From Bacteroidota bacterium (lineage in GTDB: Bacteria; Bacteroidota; Bacteroidia; Chitinophagales; Chitinophagaceae), in the NCBI GenBank assembly GCA_947476145.1, contig CANJPH010000020.1:1-39215 (forward strand): a DNA stretch of 39,215 nucleotides. The letters run 5' to 3'. Every line of letters begins with the position of its first letter. The first letter of the stretch is position 1. This document shows positions 8,384 through 16,754 of this stretch, piece by piece. A program made the position numbers and the translations under genes. The notes beneath the pieces are model-generated. The model saw only the letters and a program-made list of their open reading frames with translations. It was not told the DNA's origin and did not search any database.

Positions 8384-10165
8384 TTATAAATACATAGTGT
8401 CTATTTCTTTTTCAAAATTCGCTAGTACCTGTTTTCTACGAATACTTAACTTAGGCGTCATCTCTCCATTGTCAATGGTAAACTCTCTTGGTATTAAGGT
8501 AAACTTTTTTACTTGTTCTACCTGATTAAACAATTGATTGTACTCGTCTACAATATCTTGCACCATAGCCAGCACCATGGTATTTTTTATAATTTCCTCA
8601 TTGCTCGTATACTCAATCCCATGTTGTTTTGCCCACTCTCTTAACTTTGAAAATCCAGGTACGATTAATGCGCTTACAAACTTTTTATTATCCCCGATGA
8701 GTACAATTTGTTCAACGAAAGGACTTTCTTTCATCTTGTTTTCTATGGGTTGCGGTGCAACATACTTTCCGCCACTGGTCTTGAACAATTCTTTTTTACG
8801 ATCTGTAATTTTTAAATATTTACCGTCCACTATCTCACCAATATCACCGGTGTGCAACCAGCCATTAATAATAGTTTCAGCGGTTAGGTCGGGGCGTTTG
8901 TAATATCCTTTCATCACACTTGGTCCGGCTACACAAATTTCACCATCGGCTTCTAACTTTAATTGAACGCCATCAATCGGCAAACCCACGGTTCCAAATT
9001 TGGTATCCCCAGGGGTTCTAAAATTAATACTAATGATAGGACTGTTTTCGGTTGGACCATATCCTTCATAAACCGGTATCTGAGCTGCATTAAAAATGCG
9101 CAATAACTTTACCTGACAAGCAGCGCCACCCGTAACAATAAATTTTACATTGCCTCCAAGTGCTTCTCTCCATTTAGTAAAAATTAATTTATTTGCAAGT
9201 TTCAATTGGAGTTGGTACCATACCGAACCTGGTTTTAAATTATCAAACTGCTCCCCCAATGCCACTGCCCAAAAAAATAATTTTCTTTTAAGGCCCGTTA
9301 GCTCCTCGCCCTTCATCATTATTTTTTCAAATACTTTTTCTAATAATCTTGGCACGGTAGAAAATCCGTCTGGCGATATTTCTTTTAGGTTGTCACCAAT
9401 GGTCTCCATAGATTCTGCATAATATATGCTCATCCCACTATACATATAAATATAAGATGCCACTTTTTCAAAAATATGATTCAATGGCAAAAAGCTTAAT
9501 ACTTTTTGTGTGGGCGCATCTGGAAAAGGAAAACTTTTTTTACCAGATTGTAAATTAAAATAAATATTATGATGTGTTAACATTACTCCTTTTGGGGTGC
9601 CCGTTGTTCCGGAGGTATAAATAAAAGTAGCTACTTGTTCTACGGGGATTGTTTTTTTAATCACATCCACCTGATGCAATAAATCGGCATCTTTTAAACA
9701 TAATTCAGTCCAATGTTTTGCACCATCTATTTTATCAAAAGTGTACACTTCTTTTAAACAAGGCACTTTGTCTTTGATGGACATAACCTTATTGTATAAT
9801 TCTTGATTGCTCGCAAACATATATTTTACGGACGCATCATTTAAAATAAAAGTTAGCTCTAATGGATTCGTTGTAGGATATACAGGTACCCAAATCACAC
9901 CAATTTGTTGAGTGGCCATATCCGCCATTAACCACTCTGGTCTGTTGCTACTAATAATCGCAATTTTATCAGAACCCTCCGGCGTAAAATCATTCCCCGT
10001 TAAACCCAGACTCAAAAGTCCAGCACTTAAAGAGTTGACCGTTGTCGCAACTTCGGCACTGGAGTAGGTTCTCCATCCGCCATTTTCTTTAGCGGCAAAC
10101 ATCACTTCCTGAGGAAAATTATTTAACTGATGTTCAATACAATCAAAGAGTCTTTTGGATTCCAT
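8384..10165 (-). CDS. Long-chain fatty acid-CoA ligase (AMP-forming)
   Basis: It activates fatty acids to acyl-CoA through an acyl-adenylate in the cytoplasm or at the membrane face. The 593-residue protein shows the adenylate-forming motifs in order: the P-loop YTSGTTGTPKG at 183-193, the YGPTENSPI motif, GWLHTGDIG, and the hinge region LKITDRKKELFKTSGGKY near the C-terminal subdomain. Its length fits bacterial FadD15-type long-chain synthetases. The ATG at 10165 gives the expected N-terminus, with no signal peptide. It is preceded by the terminator of the DUF1015 gene, so it has its own promoter, which I could not locate. It is followed at 8 bases by the peptidase gene, with which it has no known functional link. 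Confidence 0.93.
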   Translation of the reverse strand: MESKRLFDCIEHQLNNFPQEVMFAAKENGGWRTYSSAEVATTVNSLSAGLLSLGLTGNDFTPEGSDKIAIISSNRPEWLMADMATQQIGVIWVPVYPTTNPLELTFILNDASVKYMFASNQELYNKVMSIKDKVPCLKEVYTFDKIDGAKHWTELCLKDADLLHQVDVIKKTIPVEQVATFIYTSGTTGTPKGVMLTHHNIYFNLQSGKKSFPFPDAPTQKVLSFLPLNHIFEKVASYIYMYSGMSIYYAESMETIGDNLKEISPDGFSTVPRLLEKVFEKIMMKGEELTGLKRKLFFWAVALGEQFDNLKPGSVWYQLQLKLANKLIFTKWREALGGNVKFIVTGGAACQVKLLRIFNAAQIPVYEGYGPTENSPIISINFRTPGDTKFGTVGLPIDGVQLKLEADGEICVAGPSVMKGYYKRPDLTAETIINGWLHTGDIGEIVDGKYLKITDRKKELFKTSGGKYVAPQPIENKMKESPFVEQIVLIGDNKKFVSALIVPGFSKLREWAKQHGIEYTSNEEIIKNTMVLAMVQDIVDEYNQLFNQVEQVKKFTLIPREFTIDNGEMTPKLSIRRKQVLANFEKEIDTMYL

Positions 10166-10193
10166 ATAGCAAACAATTTGTTCTACAAATTAC

Positions 10194-10221
10194 AAAAAAA
10201 ACCAGTCTTTTGACTGGTTTT
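10194..10221 (-). terminator. Rho-independent terminator of the serC-DUF1015 unit
   Basis: AAAACCAGTC (10198-10207) and GACTGGTTTT (10212-10221) form a 10-bp stem with a TTTT loop on the plus strand. On the minus strand the stem is followed by a run of eight Ts (complement of 10194-10201). It lies 36 bases after the DUF1015 stop codon. Confidence 0.88.
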
Positions 10222-10256
10222 AGATCGAAATATAGAGATACTCTTTTTATAAAAAA

Positions 10257-11507
10257 TTAGTGCGCATTATTAGAATCATAAATCAGATGCGTAAGCAAGC
10301 CATCCCTTAATTTGGGTTCAAACCAAGTACTTTTTGGAGGCATTACTTTACCCGCATCGGCAATATTAAACAATTGATCAATGGTTACTGGATATAAACT
10401 TATAGCCAATTGCATTTCCCCGCTATCTACTCTTTTTTCCAATTCATTCAAACCTCTGATACCACCCACAAAATCAATACGCTTGTCGGTTCTTTGATCT
10501 ACAATGCCTAATAGTTTTGATAATATATTGTTAGACAAGATAGTAACATCTAATACGCCAATAGGGTCATTGTCGTTATAGGTTCCTGGCTTCGCAGTTA
10601 AAGTGTACCATTTGCCAGCCAAGTACAGACCAAAACTGTGTAATACTGTTGGCTTATAAGCACTTTCATGTTCAACAACTTCAAATTCATTGCCCAAGGC
10701 GGCTAAAAAAGCTTCGACACTATGTCCATTTAAATCTTTTACCACACGGTTGTAATCCATGATATGTAATTGATTAGAAGGGAATAAAGTGGTCAAGAAA
10801 TAATCAGCAGCTGGGGTTGCGCGCTCACCCAAAGCCAATTTCACTTTTGCGGCAGAAGCTGCGCGGTGATGGCCATCCGCTATATAAGTAAAAGGAACCT
10901 CCGTTTCAAATAAATGAGTGATTTGCTCAATGGTATCCGAATCGGTGACTGCCCAAACGGAATGCTGAATGCCATCCTCGGTAATAAAATCGTAAACCGG
11001 CGTTTTTGCCGTCTTCCATTTGTCAATAATAGCGTCAATAGAAGTTTGATTGCGATACGCTAAAAACACATTGCCTGTTTGTGCACCCGATGTTTTTATA
11101 TGATTAATTCTGTCCTGCTCTTTTTCGGGTCTTGTAAACTCGTGCTTTTTTATAATATCATTATTATAGTCTTCAAGACTACTTACACAAACCAATCCTG
11201 TTTGTGCGCGACCCTCCATAATTAATTGATAAATATAATAACAAGGTTTAGATTCCTTAAACAACACGTCTCTTTGTACAAACGCATTTAAATTTTCTAA
11301 CGCTAAATCATAAACCTGTTGACTATGTATGTCAGTGGATTCCGGTAAATCAATTTCACTTTTTGTAATGTGTAAAAAAGAATATGCATTGCCTACCGCT
11401 TCTTTTTTTGCTTCTGCACTATTTAAAACATCGTATGGTTTACTTGCTACCTGCTTCGCTAATTGAGGCTGTGGGCGAAGTGCTTCAAAGGGTTTGATAT
11501 TTGCCAT
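10257..11507 (-). CDS. DUF1015 family protein, probably linked to serine metabolism
   Basis: This 416-residue soluble protein belongs to the conserved DUF1015 family, whose reaction I cannot name with certainty. Family features are visible in order: N-terminal KPFEALRPQ and SKPYDVLN, the central KHEFTRPEKEQDRI at 121-134, ADGHHRAAS with DGHHR at 211-215, and the C-terminal PPKSTWFEPKLRDG at 390-403. The DGHHR box resembles the DGxHR motif of ParB/sulfiredoxin-fold proteins, a group that includes free serine kinases. The gene follows serC by 68 bases. In many Bacteroidota the order is serC, serA, DUF1015, so serA is missing from its usual place here. A role around phosphoserine or serine is inferred from context. 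Confidence 0.88.
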   Translation of the reverse strand: MANIKPFEALRPQPQLAKQVASKPYDVLNSAEAKKEAVGNAYSFLHITKSEIDLPESTDIHSQQVYDLALENLNAFVQRDVLFKESKPCYYIYQLIMEGRAQTGLVCVSSLEDYNNDIIKKHEFTRPEKEQDRINHIKTSGAQTGNVFLAYRNQTSIDAIIDKWKTAKTPVYDFITEDGIQHSVWAVTDSDTIEQITHLFETEVPFTYIADGHHRAASAAKVKLALGERATPAADYFLTTLFPSNQLHIMDYNRVVKDLNGHSVEAFLAALGNEFEVVEHESAYKPTVLHSFGLYLAGKWYTLTAKPGTYNDNDPIGVLDVTILSNNILSKLLGIVDQRTDKRIDFVGGIRGLNELEKRVDSGEMQLAISLYPVTIDQLFNIADAGKVMPPKSTWFEPKLRDGLLTHLIYDSNNAH

Positions 11508-11575
11508 GGCCGCAAATATCGGTCTTTTTTTTGAGGAAAAGATTTTTTGTTGAAGCTCTTTGTGTAAAAATTATC

Positions 11576-12634
11576 TTAAATAAATTGTTGCATTAAATCG
11601 CAAAATGCTTGTACACTGCTCATTGGCAAGGCATTATACATACTAACTCTAATGCCTCCAACAGTTCGGTATCCTTTCACCCCAATCATTCCTTGTTTTT
11701 TACATTGCGCTAAAAAGGCTTCTTCTTTTGTTGGATCGGTTAAAAAGAAAACAGCATTCATGATACTGCGATCTGCTTTTTCAATTGGACAATAAAATGC
11801 AGGATGTTCGTCAATGGTTTTATACAATAAATCTGCTTTGGCTTTATTGCGTTTTTCCATGGCTATTAATCCACCTTCTTTTTCAATCCATCTTAAGGTT
11901 AATAAGCTAACATAAATTGAAAACACGGGAGGCGTGTTTAATAAAGAGCCTGCTTCAATATGTTTTTGATAATCTAATATGACAGGAATTTTTCGGTTGA
12001 CTTTCCCGAGTAAAGATTTTTTAATCACCACCATGGTCACACCCGCTGCACCCATATTTTTTTGCGCGCCAGCATATATTAAATCAAATTTTTTGAAATC
12101 CGTTGGTCTACAAAATATATCGGAACTCATGTCCCCAATTAAAGGCACATTGGTCTGAGGATATTGATGCCATTGGGTTCCCTCTACTGTATTGTTGGTG
12201 GTAATATGCAAATAGGTGGTACCTTCTGGCAATTGTAAATCCTTTTTTAAATAAGTATGTTTTTTATCGGCACTATCGGCAACTACCGTTACTGGCCCAA
12301 ATAGTTTTGCTGCTGAAACAGCTTTGTTTCCCCATACGCCATTATCACAAATAGCAGCCATCCCATTTTCATCTAATAAATTCATAGGCACTTGCATAAA
12401 CTGCATCGTAGCCCCTCCTTGTAAAAATAAAACTTCATACGCATCATCCAAATCCATTAATCTTTTTACGGTTGCTTTTGCTTCTTCCACTACTTCTATA
12501 AAAAAACTTGTACGGTGTCCTATTTCTAAAATTGATAAACCGGTATTGTTAAAATTATGTATCGCAGCGGCAGCTTGTTCCAATACTTCTTGTGGTAAAA
12601 TAGCAGGGCCAGAATTAAAATTGTGCAATTGCAT
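11576..12634 (-). CDS. serC: Phosphoserine aminotransferase
   Basis: This pyridoxal-phosphate enzyme converts 3-phosphohydroxypyruvate and glutamate to phosphoserine; the family also serves pyridoxine synthesis. The 352-residue length is normal. It opens with the typical NFNSGPAILPQEVL, carries EIGHRTSFF, the cofactor-contact stretch GDMSSDIFCRP, and the Schiff-base lysine Lys192 in YAGAQKNMG. It ends with GIRVSMYNALP, the substrate-phosphate region. It is followed by the DUF1015 gene. Upstream 88 bases separate it from the DUF502 gene, enough for its own promoter, but no clear TAnnTTTG box was found there. Confidence 0.96.
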   Translation of the reverse strand: MQLHNFNSGPAILPQEVLEQAAAAIHNFNNTGLSILEIGHRTSFFIEVVEEAKATVKRLMDLDDAYEVLFLQGGATMQFMQVPMNLLDENGMAAICDNGVWGNKAVSAAKLFGPVTVVADSADKKHTYLKKDLQLPEGTTYLHITTNNTVEGTQWHQYPQTNVPLIGDMSSDIFCRPTDFKKFDLIYAGAQKNMGAAGVTMVVIKKSLLGKVNRKIPVILDYQKHIEAGSLLNTPPVFSIYVSLLTLRWIEKEGGLIAMEKRNKAKADLLYKTIDEHPAFYCPIEKADRSIMNAVFFLTDPTKEEAFLAQCKKQGMIGVKGYRTVGGIRVSMYNALPMSSVQAFCDLMQQFI

Positions 12635-12671
12635 TATAGAAAATTATTTTTAAAATTCATTGTATGTATAA

Positions 12672-12701
12672 GTTCATATAATTTAATAAATTATTTTGAA
12701 C
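12672..12701. repeat. AT-rich inverted repeat upstream of serC
   Basis: GTTCA (12672-12676) / TGAAC (12697-12701) flank a second inverted pair ATAATTT (12678-12684) / AAATTAT (12688-12694). The two arms nearly merge into one long imperfect palindrome in the gap between DUF502 and serC. It could be an operator or mRNA hairpin, but base composition alone makes such repeats likely. Confidence 0.3.
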
Positions 12702-12722
12702 AGGCTGTAATCCTTTATAGTA

Positions 12723-13379
12723 TTATGTTTCAGGATCATCGTCCACATCCGTAACACCCCCTGATACCGTATACTTCATGGCTTCGGATGCACTTACACC
12801 AGGAGGTAGCCTTTTAATTCTACTAAGTGGCACCATATAAGTAATACCAGAAATTGCATAGGAATGTGGGACATATACGGTGACATGTTCATTTAATCCA
12901 AAATGATCGGTGGACTCTTGGGTAATAAACCCAACCCTCCAAACATCAGCAGCATCTACATTCACTAAAACGGGTTGATCAAACTTTTTCTTATTACCAG
13001 CAAAGGCTTCTAAAAAATCTTTTACCGAAGAATAAATAATCTTAATGCCTGGCGTTTTATCCAAGACCTTGTCAAAAACAGAAACCAATCTTTCTACAAA
13101 AAATAAAGAGGACAACCATCCAATTACTAAAACCAAACCAATGGCCACTACAAAACCAAGTCCCGTTACTTTAGGAATTTTTCCATCCACTATGGCAAAC
13201 TTCACAGGGAACAATGCATTTAATAAATTAGGTAAAAAATTATCCACCCAATTAAACAAGCTCACAATTACCCAAATGGTTACGCCAATGGGCGCCAATA
13301 AAACAACCCCTTGAAAAAAGAATTGAGCTAAAACGCTTAAAATCTTCTTGTTTTTAAATTTTTCCAGAAAGGACTGCAT
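12723..13379 (-). CDS. DUF502 family inner-membrane protein
   Basis: A 218-residue member of the DUF502 family of unknown function. Two strong membrane segments are seen at about 22-46 (GVVLLAPIGVTIWVIV) and 74-94 (GFVVAIGLVLVIGWLSSLFF). They are followed by a soluble C-terminal domain with the family stretches TPGIKIIYSSVKDFLEAF, PVLVNV and VTVYVPHS. It is transcribed away from the TetR regulator with a 123-base divergent gap. The serine genes downstream may or may not be co-transcribed. Homologues are widespread in bacteria and plants, but I can give no enzymatic role. Confidence 0.88.
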   Translation of the reverse strand: MQSFLEKFKNKKILSVLAQFFFQGVVLLAPIGVTIWVIVSLFNWVDNFLPNLLNALFPVKFAIVDGKIPKVTGLGFVVAIGLVLVIGWLSSLFFVERLVSVFDKVLDKTPGIKIIYSSVKDFLEAFAGNKKKFDQPVLVNVDAADVWRVGFITQESTDHFGLNEHVTVYVPHSYAISGITYMVPLSRIKRLPPGVSASEAMKYTVSGGVTDVDDDPET

Positions 13380-13447
13380 AAATAGATGCTTTAAGGGTCA
13401 AATTTCACCCTTTTTTGCCATTCAGCATAAATAATAAAATAAATAGC

Positions 13448-13479
13448 ACGGAAACTTTGAAAACGTAAATAGTTTCCGT
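13448..13479 (+). promoter_or_regulatory. Inverted-repeat operator candidate at the tetR promoter
   Basis: ACGGAAACT (13448-13456) and AGTTTCCGT (13471-13479) are exact 9-base reverse complements separated by 14 bases. Together they bracket the spacer of the promoter described at 13457-13486. This is the expected place for the regulator encoded next to it to bind and shut off its own operon. Confidence 0.65.
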
Positions 13480-13486
13480 AGTTTTG
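13457..13486 (+). promoter_or_regulatory. Bacteroidota-type promoter of the tetR-RND operon
   Basis: TTG at 13457-13459 (TTTG from 13456) lies 19 bases before TAGTTTTG at 13479-13486, an exact match to the -33 TTG / -7 TAnnTTTG consensus. Transcription would begin about 13491-13494, leaving only a roughly 10-base leader before the ATG at 13503. Confidence 0.75.
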
Positions 13487-13502
13487 CGGCTCAATTTGAA
13501 CT

Positions 13503-14150
13503 ATGGAAAATCGTATATTATTCAAAGCCAGGGACTTAATGCTCAGAAATGGGGTAAAACATGTTACCATGGACGACATTGCCACCCAATTGGGCATGAG
13601 CAAAAAGACCATTTACCAATTTTATAAGGATAAGGACGCCTTAGTAATGGCCGTGGTTAATTTTGAATTAGAAGAGCAGTCCTTGAAATGCCAAAGAACC
13701 CAAGATACTGCCGACAATGCCGTACATGAAATGTTCATGCTTTTAGAGGACATCCAACAGATGTTTAAAAACATGAATCCCATGACCATGAACGAGTTGG
13801 CCAAGTATTACCCTGAGGCTTTTTTGCGTATTCAAAATCATAAGGATGAGTTCATGCATCGGATTATTAAAACCAATTTAATAAAGGGTATTGAACAAGG
13901 TGTGTATCGCAAGGAAATTGATCCCGAAATTTTATCTATCTACCGACTAGAAACAAGTTTTGTTCCTTTTAATCCGCAGTTATATCCTTTTAGCAAATTT
14001 GATATTGGTAAAGTGACCTTACAAATCATAGAGAATTTTATTTATGGAGTCATGTCATTGAAAGGAATTGAGTTAATGGAAAAATACAAACTCCAGGAGG
14101 CAACCATTGCGAATGCATTTGTTGACGATACGGAAATAAATACTAAATAA
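13503..14150 (+). CDS. TetR/AcrR family transcriptional regulator
   Basis: A 215-residue one-component regulator. The N-terminal helix-turn-helix is clear: VTMDDIATQLGMSKKTIYQFYKDKDALV at about 21-48 is the classic TetR DNA-binding unit. The C-terminal ligand-binding domain is divergent, as is usual. It is the first gene of a plus-strand series with tolC-type, adaptor and RND pump genes, starting 22 bases before the first of them. It most likely represses the efflux operon and is itself released by a pump substrate. The inverted repeat over the promoter just upstream supports autoregulation. The inducer is unknown. Confidence 0.93.
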   Translation: MENRILFKARDLMLRNGVKHVTMDDIATQLGMSKKTIYQFYKDKDALVMAVVNFELEEQSLKCQRTQDTADNAVHEMFMLLEDIQQMFKNMNPMTMNELAKYYPEAFLRIQNHKDEFMHRIIKTNLIKGIEQGVYRKEIDPEILSIYRLETSFVPFNPQLYPFSKFDIGKVTLQIIENFIYGVMSLKGIELMEKYKLQEATIANAFVDDTEINTK

Positions 14151-14172
14151 TATAAACAAGCAATAAAACAAA

Positions 14173-15510
14173 ATGAAAAAAATAATTTTCGTCATCATGA
14201 GTTTTGCAATTACTGGCTTATTACAAGCACAGGAAGCAAATAATGCTACACATGCATTTTCACTTGAACAATGTGTTGATTTTGCACAAAAGAATAACGT
14301 TCAAGTTAAAAATTCATTATTAGCCATTGAAGTACAAGCTCAAACCAATAGAGAAATCGCGGGCGCAGCTTTACCTACTATTAATACCAATATGGGAGGA
14401 ACCGACTATTTAAAAATACCGACTTCCTTGTTGCCTGGGCAAATTTTTGGAGGTACGCCGGGAACCTTTATCCCTGTTCAGTTTGGTACAAAATTCAATG
14501 CTAACTACGGAGCCAGTATTCAACAATTATTGTTTGATGGCCAGGTGTTTATTGCCTTACAAGCAAGAGCCACTTCCATGGACTTACAAAGAAAAAATGC
14601 AGCTTTAACACAGGAGGCGATAAAAGCTAATATTTATAAAATTTATTACCAATTGTCTGCTAGTAAAACACAGCTTAATATTTTAGACGCCAACATCAAT
14701 AGAATTAAAGCATTAGCGCATGATGCTGAAATTATGTATAAAAATGGTTTTGCTGAAAAATTAGATATAGATAAAATTAGTGTTCAACTCAATAACCTTG
14801 AAACCGAAAAACTAAAGGCCAACAATAGTGTTGCTATTGGTTATATGGGATTGAAAATGTTGATGGGTATGCCTGTTAAGGACAGCTTGGTTTTAACGGA
14901 TGTAATTAATGAAAGCAGTTTAACCAATGATGTGTTGTCTGATGCCGACTTCCAATACAATGTGCGCAAGGATTTTCAGTATTTGAGCACGGTGAAAAAA
15001 ATGAACGAGTTTAATGTTAAGCGATATCAACTTAGCAATCTTCCCACCGTTTCCATGACAGGTTCTTATTCAAAAAATGCACAAAGAAGCAAGTTTGACT
15101 TTTTTGAAGGAGGCAACTGGTTCTCTACTTCTTTAGTAAGCTTAAATATTAGCTTACCTATATTTAATGGGTTTGCTACCGATGCACGTATTAAAAGAAC
15201 CAAAATTGAATTGAAGCAGACCGAAAATCAAATAGAATCGCTTAAAAATAACATTGACAATGAATTGAATCAATCAAAGCTAAACTATATGTCCTCGGTG
15301 GCTACTGTTCAGTTTCAAAAGAAGAATATGGAATTAGCGGAAAAGGTATATCAACAAACAAAAAAGAAGTATGAAGCTGGTACAGGATCTAATACCGAAA
15401 TATCTGCCGCACAAACCGACTTAGTAAGTGCGCAAAATAATTATATGAATGCACTTTATGCAGCCTTAATTGCTAAAGTAGATTTATTAAAAGCAAGCGG
15501 TAAATTATAA
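14173..15510 (+). CDS. TolC-family outer-membrane efflux protein
   Basis: The outer-membrane channel of the three-part pump. The 445-residue protein has a signal peptide (hydrophobic 4-17, cleavage near LLQAQ) and the two repeated long helical hairpins of the family. Evidence includes FSLEQCVDFAQKNNVQVKN near the N-terminus, the alternation of long coiled helices and beta segments, LSLPIFNGFATDARI-like text before the second helical pair, and YEAGTGSNTEISAAQTDL near the C-terminus. It sits between the TetR gene and the adaptor gene with short spacings (22 and 31 bases), so all four genes probably form one transcript. Confidence 0.93.
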   Translation: MKKIIFVIMSFAITGLLQAQEANNATHAFSLEQCVDFAQKNNVQVKNSLLAIEVQAQTNREIAGAALPTINTNMGGTDYLKIPTSLLPGQIFGGTPGTFIPVQFGTKFNANYGASIQQLLFDGQVFIALQARATSMDLQRKNAALTQEAIKANIYKIYYQLSASKTQLNILDANINRIKALAHDAEIMYKNGFAEKLDIDKISVQLNNLETEKLKANNSVAIGYMGLKMLMGMPVKDSLVLTDVINESSLTNDVLSDADFQYNVRKDFQYLSTVKKMNEFNVKRYQLSNLPTVSMTGSYSKNAQRSKFDFFEGGNWFSTSLVSLNISLPIFNGFATDARIKRTKIELKQTENQIESLKNNIDNELNQSKLNYMSSVATVQFQKKNMELAEKVYQQTKKKYEAGTGSNTEISAAQTDLVSAQNNYMNALYAALIAKVDLLKASGKL

Positions 15511-15541
15511 ATTAAAAATACAATACAATAAATATATACAA

Positions 15542-16714
15542 ATGAAAAATAGTTTAAAATTATTTACAATTAGCTTAGTGATCATGTCCTTAGCGTGTGG
15601 CGGAGGAAGCAATCCTATAGAGGCAAAAAAGGCAAGCTTAGAAAAATTAAAAAAACAAGCTTTAGAACTGAATGGTAAAATTGCATCCTTAGAAAAAGAA
15701 TTAGAACAAGCGGGTGCAAAAGATCAAGCCAAAGCAGTACTCGTTTCGATAGCACCCATTGTTAACCAAGACTTCAATCATTTTATTGAATTACAAGGAA
15801 AGGTAGAGTCAGAAAGCGTTTCCTATATAACGCCACGTGCAGGTGGAGGCCAAGTACGAGCTTTGTATGTAAAAAGAGGAGACAGAGTAAGAAAAGGTCA
15901 ATTGATTTTGCAATTGGACAACAGCATGGCAAAGCAAAGTGCTGCTGCCGCTGCACAAAATATAGAGACGATTAAAGCACAAGCAGCTTTAGCAAAATCG
16001 GTATATGAAAAACAAAAGAATTTATGGGAGCAAAATATTGGAAGTGAAATTCAATTAATGACGGCTAAAACAAATGCCGATGCAAGTGCAAGCCAATTAA
16101 AAGCAGCTACCGAGCAATTGGGAATGGTGAATCAGCAATTGTCTTATACGAGCGTGTATAGTGATGTGGACGGCGTTGCCGAAGAAGTGAATGTTAAAGT
16201 GGGTGATTTATTTGGAGGACCTGGACAAATTAAAATTGTCAATACCGATAAATTAAAATTAACGTCACAGATTCCAGAAAATTATGCTGGCAAGATTAAA
16301 GTGGGTACAGAAGCCACTTTGGTATTCCCTGATATTAATAAAACAATTGACACAAAACTAGGGGTAGTAGGTGCTGTGATAGATCCTTTAAGCAGAAGTT
16401 TTTACGTTGAATCTAAGTTGCCTATTGACAAAGACTTCCGTCCAAATCAATTGGTGCAAGTAAAAATTAAAGATTATACAAAGACCAACGCTATTATTAT
16501 TCCTATTAACCTTATTCAAAACGATGAGAAAGGAAAATTCATTTATGTTGCTGCTAGTGAAAATGGTAAATTAATTGCACGTAAAAGAGCCGTGACCATT
16601 GGTGAATTTTATGCAAATAATATTGAAATTCTTTCTGGTTTAGCAGCTGGTGAGCAAATGGTAACCGAAGGTTATCAGTCACTATTTGATGGACAAAATT
16701 TGACAACAAAATAG
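15542..16714 (+). CDS. RND efflux periplasmic adaptor lipoprotein (HlyD/AcrA type)
   Basis: It bridges the inner-membrane pump and the outer-membrane channel. The 390-residue protein starts with a lipoprotein signal ending in MSLAC, with Cys19 as the lipidation site. A short coiled coil (about 30-56, rich in Lys, Leu and Glu) follows. Next come the barrel-sandwich half motif GGQVRALYVKRGDRVRKGQ at about 101-119, a helical hairpin (about 130-195) and the second half VDGVAEEVNVKVGDLFGG. The beta-barrel and membrane-proximal domains end with LSGLAAGEQMVTEGYQSL. It lies 40 bases before the pump gene. The family and role are firm; the substrate is not known. Confidence 0.93.
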   Translation: MKNSLKLFTISLVIMSLACGGGSNPIEAKKASLEKLKKQALELNGKIASLEKELEQAGAKDQAKAVLVSIAPIVNQDFNHFIELQGKVESESVSYITPRAGGGQVRALYVKRGDRVRKGQLILQLDNSMAKQSAAAAAQNIETIKAQAALAKSVYEKQKNLWEQNIGSEIQLMTAKTNADASASQLKAATEQLGMVNQQLSYTSVYSDVDGVAEEVNVKVGDLFGGPGQIKIVNTDKLKLTSQIPENYAGKIKVGTEATLVFPDINKTIDTKLGVVGAVIDPLSRSFYVESKLPIDKDFRPNQLVQVKIKDYTKTNAIIIPINLIQNDEKGKFIYVAASENGKLIARKRAVTIGEFYANNIEILSGLAAGEQMVTEGYQSLFDGQNLTTK

Positions 16715-16754
16715 TAGGGCCCTTTCATTATTAATAAAAGTACAATTTAACAAT

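Noticed and set aside
13393..13412. AAGGGT / ACCCTT stem followed by Ts in the DUF502-tetR divergent gap
   Set aside because: It looks like a terminator on the plus strand, but no plus-strand gene ends there. With six pairs and an 8-base loop it is weak; it may only be part of the DUF502 leader.
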